A DNA stretch of 49,806 nucleotides from JARIHD01 sp964610985 (GCA_964610985.1 CAZSZJ010000007.1:1-49806), one strand, 5' to 3'; shown: positions 24,085 to 33,027, counted from the stretch's first letter. The notes: generated by a model from the letters alone, not told the origin. Made by a program: numbers and translations.

Positions 24085-26451
24085 ATGACAAGTGGCGGTA
24101 ATCATGAAGGTGAATCTTTTCCGCAAGAAGAAGCCGCTTTTGGTGACAACTTAATGGGGCATGCCTTGCCGCTCCATGAGGTTTTTAGTAAACCCGCGGA
24201 AGCTCCTCCAACCGAACCACTCACCGACCTCGGTCTGTTCAACGAACTACCTGAAACCAAAAACCTTGCCACGAATACTGAAATCAGCGCCGAGCTGGCC
24301 AATGACGCTCAGACCGACCCCGCCATCGAAGCAAAAAAGACACGCTGCTCAAACAATATTCTTGACTATTTTTACGAGGGCAGCGATGAAACCTATGAAA
24401 GGGAAGCCTATGAAAAATTAACCAAGGCTCAAAAGAATCCAAACCTGCGCCTGCGTCCTGACCAGTTCCGCCGCGGATGTGCCGAATTACGCGATATCGT
24501 CCAATCACCGGAAGATCTGGTAACGCTCAAATATATAATGGCGGTTCACGATGGTGGCAAAAATCGGCAGCTGGTGGCCGATATGGGCCTGACCGGCAAA
24601 GGCTATACCCACGATGATATTATTGAGCTCGTCTTTATCGACCCCCGTTTTCTTCATGTTCGCAAAAAATACTTTCCCACCTTCGACAAACTCAATGCCG
24701 ATCAGCGACAAATTGTTAAACGCGTCATGGAAATTCGCTTTAATTATCCGCAAGCGATGCAAGGCGAAGCTCCTGCAGCGATGTACGCCAACTGGCCGGA
24801 CGGCTTGGACCCCAAGATTGCAGGCATGGCAAAGTGGGAAGCCAAACTCGATATTAGCGGCGTGTTGGGCCACCTAAACGAAGAAAGCTCCAGAGTTCTG
24901 ACCGCCAACACCTTTGAATATATGGAAATGATGGATGCAGCCCTGGATGCACCCGGCCTGACCCCCGTCGAACGCCAAAAGATGTACCTCTTCAACCGAC
25001 TTCGCGCCTACGGCGTAACCGAAGAATATCTGGACGATCCGGCCAATGAGGCCGAAATGATTGCCGTTGCCCGCATCGCCTGTCAGCTGCGGCTCGAAAC
25101 CGACGATCAATTTGCGTTCTTGCATCAACGCTTTAACCGCCTGCCCGCCACCGTTACGACCATTATTATCGAGGAGCTCAACAAAACCGGCATCGACGAT
25201 GCTGCCGCCTTAGCCGAATATAGCCCGGCCATGCTTGCTGCGCTCCTAAAAGCACTCGATGGTGGTTTCGCCGTGCCTTTCGCCCAATTCTTGCAAGAAA
25301 TATCCGTGGCGAACGCTGAATCCAGGGAACCCACCGAACGCGGTATAATAGCCGCCCAACTAGGTGAACTGGTTGCCAAACTCAACACTAATCAAATTCA
25401 AGGCGGCTTAAGGAAAGTTGAGTTCGTACGCCAGGGCGAATCATTCGTACCTCGCGAGCTACAACCCGCCTTGCGAACCGTTGAGGAGCTGCCTTTTTTT
25501 GATGTCGAGCGCTTTAGGGGCAAAGATCTCATCGTCGTAACCAATAGTGGAAGCGATGCCCTTAGTGGATACCTGACGGCAAAATTACTCCAACATACAT
25601 GTAATGCCAATATACAGGCCATCACCGTTAACCGCCTGTACAGCGGTGACAAGCCCAAAAATATAGTTAACGCCCAAGAATGGCCGGAACCAGGCGTGGC
25701 CTGGCAGAAGCTTACCGGCCAAACATTTCGTAAGCCAGGCGAGAAATGGCGTTTTGCGGAGATCGGCATATTACAGGATCCGGACGCACCCCCGGTTTAT
25801 TGGGCCGCCAAACCCTATCCTCGAGCCAGCGATCCCGAAAGTCATCACTCTGGCGACAATAACCCCAGGAATGCCGACCTTGAACGGTTGATTGATAGGT
25901 ATGCCCCCGATTTTGTTCTAGGCATTGACCCGGGGTTTGATTCAGGATGGACCGAAGATGAAGTCAAACATGGCAAAGTCGGACTGCCACATCTTTTGAC
26001 CGCTGCAGACCATCAACTCATACGACATCTGGGACGCCTTGACGCCGAACGTCAGATAGCTACACCGTACGAGCCAAAAAACTTTATGGTCATGAATGCA
26101 CCTGGTTTATATGGGCCGCCGGATTCCTTGTCACGGCTTATGGCCATGGGAGCGCAGGTACTAGAACAACAGCCTGACAACTCATACCATCTGATTCAAT
26201 CCCTGGCCAGATTAGGCATGATGGGAGCACCCAACAAAGAAATTTACAGCACAACTATCGCCGTCCAAAGAGCAGCAATCCTCGGGCAGTTTGGTATTCA
26301 AGCCATTGAACTACCAGAAGAAGCCCATAAAGACCGCTGGCGCATGTTTTTTGACATAACAGAGGCCATGAAGGAATTTGTCATCGCACCAGCTCGTGAC
26401 CATTGGCGGGTCATTTCCTCCCCAGATTCGCCCCATGATTCGGCATACTAA
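24085..26451 (+). CDS. Large hypothetical protein: helical HD-like N-terminal part and DUF1152-like C-terminal part
   Basis: About 788 residues, soluble. The first 80 residues are acidic and low complexity. A helical region follows with LVTLKYIMAVHDGGKNRQLV and VADMG, in which HDGGK recalls HD-domain metal ligands, though the full H...HD...D set is not obvious. After about residue 480 an alpha/beta domain begins: DLIVVTNSGSDALSGYLTAK, then FVLGIDPGFDSG. The GxxD and D-x-G-x-D patterns are reminiscent of DUF1152-type nucleotide-binding proteins. Both assignments are weak. The start at 24085 was chosen from the promoter, since there is no ribosome site. No neighbour suggests a pathway. Confidence 0.6.
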   Translation: MTSGGNHEGESFPQEEAAFGDNLMGHALPLHEVFSKPAEAPPTEPLTDLGLFNELPETKNLATNTEISAELANDAQTDPAIEAKKTRCSNNILDYFYEGSDETYEREAYEKLTKAQKNPNLRLRPDQFRRGCAELRDIVQSPEDLVTLKYIMAVHDGGKNRQLVADMGLTGKGYTHDDIIELVFIDPRFLHVRKKYFPTFDKLNADQRQIVKRVMEIRFNYPQAMQGEAPAAMYANWPDGLDPKIAGMAKWEAKLDISGVLGHLNEESSRVLTANTFEYMEMMDAALDAPGLTPVERQKMYLFNRLRAYGVTEEYLDDPANEAEMIAVARIACQLRLETDDQFAFLHQRFNRLPATVTTIIIEELNKTGIDDAAALAEYSPAMLAALLKALDGGFAVPFAQFLQEISVANAESREPTERGIIAAQLGELVAKLNTNQIQGGLRKVEFVRQGESFVPRELQPALRTVEELPFFDVERFRGKDLIVVTNSGSDALSGYLTAKLLQHTCNANIQAITVNRLYSGDKPKNIVNAQEWPEPGVAWQKLTGQTFRKPGEKWRFAEIGILQDPDAPPVYWAAKPYPRASDPESHHSGDNNPRNADLERLIDRYAPDFVLGIDPGFDSGWTEDEVKHGKVGLPHLLTAADHQLIRHLGRLDAERQIATPYEPKNFMVMNAPGLYGPPDSLSRLMAMGAQVLEQQPDNSYHLIQSLARLGMMGAPNKEIYSTTIAVQRAAILGQFGIQAIELPEEAHKDRWRMFFDITEAMKEFVIAPARDHWRVISSPDSPHDSAY

Positions 26452-26496
26452 CCTGCACCTGGATCTGGATTGGCGATTAATTCGCCCGGAATGATT

Positions 26497-26502
26497 TATA
26501 AT
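26497..26502 (+). promoter_or_regulatory. -10 box of the 437-residue anchored protein gene
   Basis: TATAAT 34 nt before the ATG at 26537, followed by a leader with an AGGGGAA ribosome site 8 nt from the start. Unlike its neighbours this gene has a conventional leader. Confidence 0.5.
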
Positions 26503-26536
26503 AGCTTACAGAAATTAACAGTAGGGGAATATTACT

Positions 26537-27850
26537 ATGGATCCAAATTATCCGAGTTCTCCCGTAGTCAATGACGGCGGGCTTAACACTCAGCCGCCTG
26601 CCAAGAGGCCGTTTCCAAAGAAATTGGTCTTTATTGGCGCTGGTGTGCTGGTTTTGATTGTCGTAATAGTCGCACTTGTGATGGGCGGCGGGGGCAAGAA
26701 GAAACCGCACGACAGCGCCAAAAACGGCAAGGATAGCTCGGTATATATATCGCGCGAAGGCTACGAAGACGAAAACGACGCCGTCGGCGATGCGACAGCA
26801 ATATTTGCCAAGCCAACCGACCGAGTGATTAGTTTTGCTGGTCAAAGAGTTATTCAGGCTTGTTCATTATTGACACTCGACGATCTAAAAGCCAACGGCA
26901 TCCTGCTCAACGCAAACTCGTTTACCGGACCAGTGACCCGCAATGTTTACGACGGGCGCGGCAGCCAGCAAACCGGCAAAATCAGCGAGTACACCACGCG
27001 CTCAAGCGACAAGATCAACAATTGTTCCTACAATCTCAAAAATAACAAAACCGCCGAGGTAAGCATTTACCAGTCCTTCAGCGTATCGAACGCAGCCCTT
27101 CAGGATGACATTGAACGCATCTACACCGCTGTACCCGATGTCAACGGCCTCAAAGTATTCAAATACAGCCACGAAAACAATTTCAATAAAACCGAGCGCC
27201 AATGGATGCTTCGCTCCGCCAATGCTACAGCCGTCCTGCGGACCGATGTGGATGATGCCAAAAAAGAAAAACTCCTCGCACTTGTAGCCGAGCGTCTCAA
27301 AAAGACCGAATCCTCACCCACTACGTTTACCGCCTTCGAGATCAAAAGTCCCATTATGAGCAGCTCAGTACTGACAAATTGTGATCTTTTGAGTGACACG
27401 GCCTTCAAACAAGTCCTTGGCGTTGACGCTGGTGCGCTTACCGAAGAAAAGTTCGCCTCATCGATCGGCGTAGTCGAAGACCCTGACACCAAAAAACCCT
27501 ATAACTACTCCTCTTACGACTGTATCCGAAGCGACATCGAGGGTGATGCCAAGCTCACCATGTACACCAATACCTATGAAACTGTCGAAGCCGCAAAATC
27601 GATGTTCGCGTTCGAAAAATCCCCCGGTGCTATGGCCCAAAATGTGCAGCCCCTCACTCCTGCCATTGGCGATGAATCGTTTTATGGCGACACCGCGGCG
27701 CTCAACAATGCAATAACAATCCGCAAGGGCCGCCTGATCGTCCGTGTCAACTATCAAAATGCTGCCGGAAGCAAGATTGACGCAGGGGCACGCATCAATG
27801 CGCTGCGTCCCGTCCTCGAAGCCGGGGTCAAAACGCTGACCGGTTTTTAA
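26537..27850 (+). CDS. Membrane-anchored extracellular protein with two DUF3558-like repeats
   Basis: 437 residues: a proline-rich cytoplasmic head, one transmembrane helix (KLVFIGAGVLVLIVVIVALV, about 35-54), a Gly/Lys linker and a large outer part. Two halves share a pattern: ACSLLTLDDLKANG...NNCSYNL (about 112-165) and NCDLLSDTAFKQVLG...SYDCIRS (about 280-330). Each has a Cys-x-LL opening and a second Cys about 45-55 residues later, as in actinobacterial DUF3558 lipoproteins (C-x-LL...CxW). The two cysteines in each half could form a disulfide. No lipobox is present. Function unknown; a surface or host-contact role is a guess. Confidence 0.6.
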   Translation: MDPNYPSSPVVNDGGLNTQPPAKRPFPKKLVFIGAGVLVLIVVIVALVMGGGGKKKPHDSAKNGKDSSVYISREGYEDENDAVGDATAIFAKPTDRVISFAGQRVIQACSLLTLDDLKANGILLNANSFTGPVTRNVYDGRGSQQTGKISEYTTRSSDKINNCSYNLKNNKTAEVSIYQSFSVSNAALQDDIERIYTAVPDVNGLKVFKYSHENNFNKTERQWMLRSANATAVLRTDVDDAKKEKLLALVAERLKKTESSPTTFTAFEIKSPIMSSSVLTNCDLLSDTAFKQVLGVDAGALTEEKFASSIGVVEDPDTKKPYNYSSYDCIRSDIEGDAKLTMYTNTYETVEAAKSMFAFEKSPGAMAQNVQPLTPAIGDESFYGDTAALNNAITIRKGRLIVRVNYQNAAGSKIDAGARINALRPVLEAGVKTLTGF

Positions 27851-27907
27851 GCACTAGCTCCGCAAACATACAGATGCGCGGGGAGTGTCCATACGACTGC
27901 GCTAGTG

Positions 27908-27913
27908 TATACT
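27908..27913 (+). promoter_or_regulatory. -10 box of the 234-residue hypothetical gene
   Basis: TATACT about 23 nt before the ATG at 27937, which has an AGGAG site at 27927-27931. An imperfect inverted repeat (CACTAG at the start of the intergenic stretch, CTAGTG just before the -10) flanks the region and could be an operator or weak terminator. Confidence 0.45.
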
Positions 27914-27936
27914 GTACGCTTTAACCAGGAGTAAAA

Positions 27937-28641
27937 ATGTCGGCCGGACTGAGATTCAACCAAGAAATCGATCAGCGAACTGCTTATGTCGAGCGATCTG
28001 TCGAACTAATGAAAGCGGTAGTGCAAACGCCCGAAGCAGAGGATGCCTTGGGCGACCTTGCCACAAGAATAGTGGCACAAGATTTTTATGTTCCAAGAGT
28101 TACAGAGTTAGGGATGGTTGAGATACCGGATGAACACAAATCCGGCGATGCGCTTCCGCTTCTTCCCATTCGAGACGGCGAACTGTTATGGCGTAATCGC
28201 AAGGATTTCAGTACATTCACTCCATCCCAACAGGAGGTGGCACGAGAATATTATGCTGAAAGGAGTTTACCCGCGCCCAGAGCGAACCGGGCCTTACGTG
28301 AGGCCACCCAAAGGGTAGGCGAGAGCATCGCAGACATTCCACCAATCCGTCTGAATGGTGTCACGGCTATAGCCTCAAGGCTTATGTACCCCGTCCGCAT
28401 TTCAGGTACGAAGCGGTCGTTCATTGGCATGCGACCACTCATAACAATGCTTTACGAGGATGGTGCGCGGGCGATTACACCAGAACTGCTTGTACGCGAA
28501 TACTGCATGGCCCAAAAAATAATACAAAACACTATAATGCCGCCCTGCACCGACCAAGAACATGATGCGATGTACAATGCCTGGTGCGAAGAGACCAAGA
28601 AGATTCAGGGTGTCGTAGGGCGGATATTCAAATCTTCGTAA
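27937..28641 (+). CDS. Hypothetical protein
   Basis: 234 residues, soluble and mostly helical, with a good AGGAG site. No family recognised. The N-terminus (EIDQRTAYVERSVELMKAVV) and C-terminus (LVREYCMAQKIIQN, then MPPCTDQEHDAMYNAWCEE) are amphipathic helices; the middle holds the proline-rich PDEHKSGDALPLLPIRDGE. It is convergent with the next gene, 54 nt apart. Confidence 0.6.
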   Translation: MSAGLRFNQEIDQRTAYVERSVELMKAVVQTPEAEDALGDLATRIVAQDFYVPRVTELGMVEIPDEHKSGDALPLLPIRDGELLWRNRKDFSTFTPSQQEVAREYYAERSLPAPRANRALREATQRVGESIADIPPIRLNGVTAIASRLMYPVRISGTKRSFIGMRPLITMLYEDGARAITPELLVREYCMAQKIIQNTIMPPCTDQEHDAMYNAWCEETKKIQGVVGRIFKSS

Positions 28642-28695
28642 ACTTAACTTCTGAGGACGCGCATTAAACCGGGATTGGTTTCGACGTGCCTAGCT

Positions 28696-29280
28696 CTACT
28701 CTGGCCATTCCCACCGGAAGCCCGTAACGGTTTGCCGTAACCCTTTATGAGACAAGTAAACACCTTGGCTATTTGCTGGATCGCCAGTGTAGGGTTCTGG
28801 CGTAACCAAATTTTCGGCAGCGACCGGGCTATCCGGCTGGTAGCCATCCCAGGTGCTTTGCCAGACGTTTATGGGCAGGAAACGATTATCAAACACGACA
28901 TCAATACTAAGGTCGATCGCCCGCTCCCCGATTGCTCGGCGATATAAGAGCTCGGGGCGTTTTTGGTAACGGAAGTGTGTAATATAATCAAGTGTCGCTT
29001 CGCCGCCAGGCTCAAGCGGATCGTCCAAGGCAAGGTCTACGGCGTAGAGCCCGGGTGCCGCCTCATAGACTTGGCCAGCCTGACAGCCCTCGATCCCTTC
29101 AACGCTTAGCTCCCATGTGTTGAACCGATAAGGGATGTGCGTTATCGGCGCAAGGGCGCGAATGTGTTGGCGGGTTTGGTGCATACCGGGTATGCCTCGC
29201 TCGTCTAAATAGTGGTATTCGGCGAGTGCCAGAGTGTGATGTTGAAGTGGTGGTAGTTCTGATGAGGGTGATTTTGTCAT
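28696..29280 (-). CDS. Hypothetical protein
   Basis: 194 residues, soluble, beta-rich, with many aromatic residues (YHYLDERGIPGM, HIPYRFNTWELSVEGIEG, ITHFRYQKRPELLYRRAIGE). No domain recognised; alternating strands such as LSIDVVFDNRFLPINVWQST suggest a beta-sandwich or lipocalin-like fold, which is speculative. AAGG lies 7 nt before the start. It is followed on the other side of a 100-nt gap by the DUF1905/YdeI protein on the same strand. Confidence 0.55.
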   Translation of the reverse strand: MTKSPSSELPPLQHHTLALAEYHYLDERGIPGMHQTRQHIRALAPITHIPYRFNTWELSVEGIEGCQAGQVYEAAPGLYAVDLALDDPLEPGGEATLDYITHFRYQKRPELLYRRAIGERAIDLSIDVVFDNRFLPINVWQSTWDGYQPDSPVAAENLVTPEPYTGDPANSQGVYLSHKGLRQTVTGFRWEWPE

Positions 29281-29383
29281 ACCAGTGCCTTGAGTTACCG
29301 ATATATTATCTCTGGCAACACAGTACTTAGGCTATGAGGTTTTTCACTCGATTAAAGGGGCCCAGTATTTTGGGTGAACAGCC

Positions 29384-29896
29384 CTATCGGCCATTATGCC
29401 AATCGCGAGCTAGAAACCTCTCGGAAGCTCCGCTTAGAACGTGCAGTAACCGCTTTAGATTATCCTGGATGGCTTCGGCTGATTTTAGCCCAGAAAAGTA
29501 ACGGACCACCTCTTTTTTACGGCTTGGTGGCAGAGCATACCAATTGGCCTGCGCAACCGCATTTTTACGCAGAACGTCTGTAATGTAACCGGGTATTTCT
29601 TGAAGTGGTCCACCCTTATACGCTTCATCAAACCAAAGGGTCACTTCCACTCTATCGCCCACAGCCGTTCCGGTAGGCTTTCGGATATCGTTATGGAGAT
29701 ACAAGTAAAACCTTCCGCCCCCAATTGGCATCATATTGATCTTCCACGGCGGAGTTGGGTTGCCGTTTAGCTGCACCAATACGGGAATATGTCGATTCCA
29801 TCCCCTGTTTAGTGCGGCGTGCCTGGCCTTTGATAGCAAGATATAGGGGTTATCAAAGCGGAGTTTGATAACAGCGGCAAACTGGATTGAACTCAT
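29384..29896 (-). CDS. DUF1905 / YdeI-OmdA-like protein
   Basis: 170 residues. The first 100 resemble DUF1905: KLRFDNPYILLSKARHAAL, VLVQLNGNPTPPWKINMMPI, then YLYLHNDIRKPTGTAVGDRV and EVTLWFDE. The last 70 (ALPPSRKKEVVRYFSGLKSA, EAIQDNLKRLLHVL) match the YdeI/OmpD-associated tail found in bacteriocin-protection proteins. In the usual family the Arg-rich helix is RxxRI. Biochemical role unknown; family members occur with stress genes. AAGGAA lies before the start, and the gene is divergent from the AraC paralog 29 nt away. Confidence 0.75.
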   Translation of the reverse strand: MSSIQFAAVIKLRFDNPYILLSKARHAALNRGWNRHIPVLVQLNGNPTPPWKINMMPIGGGRFYLYLHNDIRKPTGTAVGDRVEVTLWFDEAYKGGPLQEIPGYITDVLRKNAVAQANWYALPPSRKKEVVRYFSGLKSAEAIQDNLKRLLHVLSGASERFLARDWHNGR

Positions 29897-29912
29897 TGTG
29901 ATTCCTTTATAG

Positions 29913-29918
29913 TATTAT
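29913..29918 (+). promoter_or_regulatory. Overlapping divergent -10 boxes; plus-strand start is probably leaderless
   Basis: TATTAT on the plus strand ends 7 nt before the AraC ATG at 29926. On the minus strand TATAAT overlaps the same bases and serves the DUF1905 gene, which has a short leader and AAGGAA. The two promoters would compete for polymerase. Confidence 0.5.
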
Positions 29919-29925
29919 ACTTTTT

Positions 29926-30585
29926 ATGTCGCAACACCATCAAAACCGAAGTTCAACTCATCCCTATATCGATACTGTATGGCAGGCTGAATCGCTTGAG
30001 GACGGCGTGTACCATGCAACACCCGATGGCTCCTGGGATCTGATTTATATTCAGAAGCCCGACGGCACACAGATGCTCTTTTTTTCAGGCCAGGATACAA
30101 CTCCGATTCAGGTGCCTTACGAAAAAGGAGAAATGTCGCTCATAATTTCGCTAACGGCATCTACATTCTTGAGTAAACCGCCCGATGGTTTTATGCTTAT
30201 CCCCATTACGGGCAAGACCTTTCGCTACGAGGGGCATGACTTTCCGCTTCCTGCCAATGAAAATGCCGAGCAACTTATTGACCTATTGGTAGATCGAGGA
30301 CTGATATGTAACGACGAGATTGTCGAGAGTGTTCTGGGGAAGCAGCAGCGCGCTGCTTCCAAGCGATCGATCCAAATGCATTTTCGTAAGGCCACGGGGA
30401 TCACCAAGAAAGATTTTGATCAGATTCGTCGCGCTCAAGAAGCGGTAAAGCTTCTCAAGGAAGGACGTAAGCCCGCCGAAGTGGCTACTCTGACAGGCTA
30501 CACGGACCAAGCCCATATGATCCGTTCGCTTAAGAAAATTATGGGACGCTTACCTTCGGATGTAGGTGATATTCACAAATTATAG
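29926..30585 (+). CDS. AraC-type transcriptional regulator, paralog 2
   Basis: 219 residues, collinear with the regulator at 21.9 kb. The sensor half has the same APDGSWDL-type block (ATPDGSWDLIYIQKPDGTQ), and the HTH half aligns closely: FRKATGITKKDFDQIRRAQE, then GRKPAEVATLTGYTDQAHMI and RSLKKIMGRLPSDV. No ribosome site is visible; a -10 box lies 7 nt upstream. It converges on an epoxide hydrolase gene 45 nt away, so it is paired with that gene as in the first locus, but in different orientation. Confidence 0.88.
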   Translation: MSQHHQNRSSTHPYIDTVWQAESLEDGVYHATPDGSWDLIYIQKPDGTQMLFFSGQDTTPIQVPYEKGEMSLIISLTASTFLSKPPDGFMLIPITGKTFRYEGHDFPLPANENAEQLIDLLVDRGLICNDEIVESVLGKQQRAASKRSIQMHFRKATGITKKDFDQIRRAQEAVKLLKEGRKPAEVATLTGYTDQAHMIRSLKKIMGRLPSDVGDIHKL

Positions 30586-30591
30586 ACTAAT

Positions 30592-30624
30592 ACTGCAGGA
30601 CGAGCACGGTACACGTCCTGCTGT
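30592..30624. terminator. Terminator between AraC paralog 2 and epoxide hydrolase 2
   Basis: GCAGGACG (30595-30602) pairs with CGTCCTGC (30614-30621); the stem extends to about 12 bp with one mismatch and is followed on the plus strand by TGTATTTTCTT. It lies between convergent stops and could serve both genes, though the T-run favours the AraC transcript. Confidence 0.75.
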
Positions 30625-30630
30625 ATTTTC

Positions 30631-31743
30631 TTATCGGACAATGCGAGCAAACTCCCGAAGGTCAGCCACCAGTAGATCGGGTGTCATCTGAGCCGAAAAA
30701 TGGCCGCCTTCTTGATGCTTTTTCCAAAACACAATGTTTTTGTGGTCGCGCTCTGCAAAACTGCGAATAGATTGGAAGTCAAAACCGAAGTTCGAAAGGC
30801 CAAGCGGCGTCGTTGTCGGTTCGGTTGGCACTTCGGCATGTGCGTCTTCGTAATAGAGGCGCGCCGCTGAACCACCTGTGTTAGTAAGCCAGTACAACAT
30901 AACGTTCGTAAGGATGAATTCCTTGTCGACGGCCTCGCCGAAAAGCTGACTGCTCCAAGACAACTGGGCAACGGGGGAGTCGGCCAAAGCGTGGGCAATA
31001 TTCTGCGGTTTTGATTGCTGTAGTTTTTGGTAGCCACTCAGGCTGGCCTCGAACCATTGCAGCATCTGAAGTTGTTGTTTTTCCTCGTCGCTCAGTTTTT
31101 CGATTTCCTTGGGATCACCCGAGGGGAATGAAAAGACCTGGGTAACATGCACGCCAAGCACATGGTCTTTGTCGAACCTTCCCACTTCAGGTGACACCAA
31201 TGAGCCTACGTCATTACCGGCTGCAATATATTTGTCGTAGCCGAGGCGACGTATCAGCTCACTCCAGGCCTTAGCAACCCGGTAGCGGTTCCAGCCCGCT
31301 TCCTGAGTGGGACCCGAAAAAGCGATTCCAGGTACCGAAGGAATCACAACATGAAAGGCATCTTCTTTTTTGCCGCCATACGCTTCTGGATTTGTTAGCC
31401 GGTCAATTATATCGACGTATTCGATAAACGAAGCCGGCCAGCCGTGGGTAAGCAGCAGCGGAGTCGCATCTGCGACCTCAGACCGTACATGGACAAAGTG
31501 AATATCTTGTCCGTCGATCTTGGTCAGAAATTGAGGAATAGCGTTCAGCTTTTTTTCGATCTTACGCCAATCGTAGTCATTTTTCCAGTACTCCACGAGT
31601 CCTTTGACATACTCCACACTCAGACCCATATCGTCGTTCTGCGGCGAAACTTCGTTGGTGTAGCGTACGCTTTCCAGACGGCGCGTAATATCGTCCAACT
31701 CGGCATCTTTTACGTTGATTGTGAATGGTTGGATGTGTGACAT
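30631..31743 (-). CDS. Epoxide hydrolase (EHN domain plus alpha/beta hydrolase), paralog 2
   Basis: 370 residues, collinear with the enzyme at 20.6 kb. EHN domain: QPFTINVKDAELDDITRRLE and YWKNDYDWRKIEKKLN. The oxyanion motif is HGWPA at 100-104 (HGWPG in paralog 1), then IPSVPGIAFSGP; the nucleophile Asp is in GNDVG at the same position, D178. The C-terminal His is in QEGGHFSAQM. Catalytic residues are intact, so it should be active; the altered oxyanion and nucleophile surroundings suggest a different substrate. A ribosome site GGAGA precedes the start. Confidence 0.9.
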   Translation of the reverse strand: MSHIQPFTINVKDAELDDITRRLESVRYTNEVSPQNDDMGLSVEYVKGLVEYWKNDYDWRKIEKKLNAIPQFLTKIDGQDIHFVHVRSEVADATPLLLTHGWPASFIEYVDIIDRLTNPEAYGGKKEDAFHVVIPSVPGIAFSGPTQEAGWNRYRVAKAWSELIRRLGYDKYIAAGNDVGSLVSPEVGRFDKDHVLGVHVTQVFSFPSGDPKEIEKLSDEEKQQLQMLQWFEASLSGYQKLQQSKPQNIAHALADSPVAQLSWSSQLFGEAVDKEFILTNVMLYWLTNTGGSAARLYYEDAHAEVPTEPTTTPLGLSNFGFDFQSIRSFAERDHKNIVFWKKHQEGGHFSAQMTPDLLVADLREFARIVR

Positions 31744-31905
31744 ATTGTCTCCTTTTTTAGTGATATGCCTATTTAACTTCCTACGAACAAAAGTCTATTG
31801 TATAAAAACGCAAACAGGTTCTATCTTTTGACCCAACGCAACTGGACTTCTTTGAGGACCTTTTATATTATTATCTTACGATTAAAACCTAGGGGGCAGC
31901 TAACG

Positions 31906-33027
31906 ATGGAAATACTAGAACGACAACGACACGTCCATTTTGTTGGAACTTATCCGGCCGGCAGCGATGCAGAGGCCATGCGAGAAATGCTGCAAATCGC
32001 CGGGCCCCACTTGCTCTCGCTGCCGAGCGGCGAAACCAGGCGCCCCAACTGGATCGCCAGCGATGGCGAAGACTTGGACCAGCTGCTTGAACATCCGGAT
32101 CTGCGCACACTAGGCGCCGAGGAAGACCCCGATCCAGAGGACTACCTCGGTAACCGCTGGAAAGTAGCCGTAAAAGAAGGCCGCACGCTCAACCCTGACG
32201 AAATAGAACTCCACTACAGCCAGCACACCCATGACGCTTGGCCGGACTTTAGCCAACTACGCGACGAGTTCGGGCTGCCGGACTTGCCTTTACAAGTCGG
32301 CCTGCCCGGCACCCTACAGGACCCGATGTTTGCCTTCCGGCGCAAAAGTACACTCAAAACGCTGGTCAACGGCTTCCGGTACCGCAAACCATTTCAGATA
32401 GCCTTGCAAAACCAGGTCGATACCATCTGGAACGACCCCGAAATTGGTAGTCCAGGCAGAGACAAAAACCAGGAATTGACATGGCACGTCGAAGTCCCCG
32501 CCGAAGCAGGCGGCATGGACAAAATGCCGAAAGGTATCCAGCCAATCACCAATAAACTCATTGCTCCCATTCTTGCGCGCGGCATCGTCCAGCAGGTAGC
32601 TGGTTTTCCAGAAGACTCAAACGTCATTATCCACACCTGTAAGGGCGACTGGGAACGGCGACCCTTCAGCAATTCCAGTACGGCACTTATTGCATCGCTA
32701 GTGGAGTCTATCATTTCCCAGTGGCCAAAAGGCCGCACGCTCGATGGCATTCACTTTCCGTTTGCGGCCGGCAACATAGCGCCGTCACTCGACGAATCGC
32801 ACTATAAAGCGTTGGCCCGGCTAACCGATATCTTGCCAGAACACACCCGTTTTATTGCCGGCTTTGTGCACGAGGATCTTAGCCGCGCCGAACACTTTAG
32901 AGTCCGTGATATGATTGAGCGCAACCTGGAACGGCTCGTCGACATCGCCGGCGCCTGCGGATTTGGACGGGTCAGCAGAAAGGTAGCTCGCCGGCTCACA
33001 CAGATGAGCGTGGACTTAACGGCCTAA
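31906..33027 (+). CDS. MetE/UROD-superfamily protein with HxC...C zinc-site pattern
   Basis: 373 residues from the ATG at 31906, which has AGGGGG upstream; an in-frame start at 31798 adds unrelated residues. HVHFVGTYPAGS, then HLLSLPSGETRRPNWI, QVGLPGTLQDP and the C-terminal ACGFGRVSRKVARRL have the layout of the cobalamin-independent methionine synthase/UROD TIM barrel. H243 and C245 in IIHTCKGDW and C351 in ACGFGR fit the zinc ligands H-x-C and C of MetE. It lacks the MetE N-terminal domain, so it may use another methyl donor, such as a methylated corrinoid or small thiol. Function not established. Confidence 0.65.
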   Translation: MEILERQRHVHFVGTYPAGSDAEAMREMLQIAGPHLLSLPSGETRRPNWIASDGEDLDQLLEHPDLRTLGAEEDPDPEDYLGNRWKVAVKEGRTLNPDEIELHYSQHTHDAWPDFSQLRDEFGLPDLPLQVGLPGTLQDPMFAFRRKSTLKTLVNGFRYRKPFQIALQNQVDTIWNDPEIGSPGRDKNQELTWHVEVPAEAGGMDKMPKGIQPITNKLIAPILARGIVQQVAGFPEDSNVIIHTCKGDWERRPFSNSSTALIASLVESIISQWPKGRTLDGIHFPFAAGNIAPSLDESHYKALARLTDILPEHTRFIAGFVHEDLSRAEHFRVRDMIERNLERLVDIAGACGFGRVSRKVARRLTQMSVDLTA

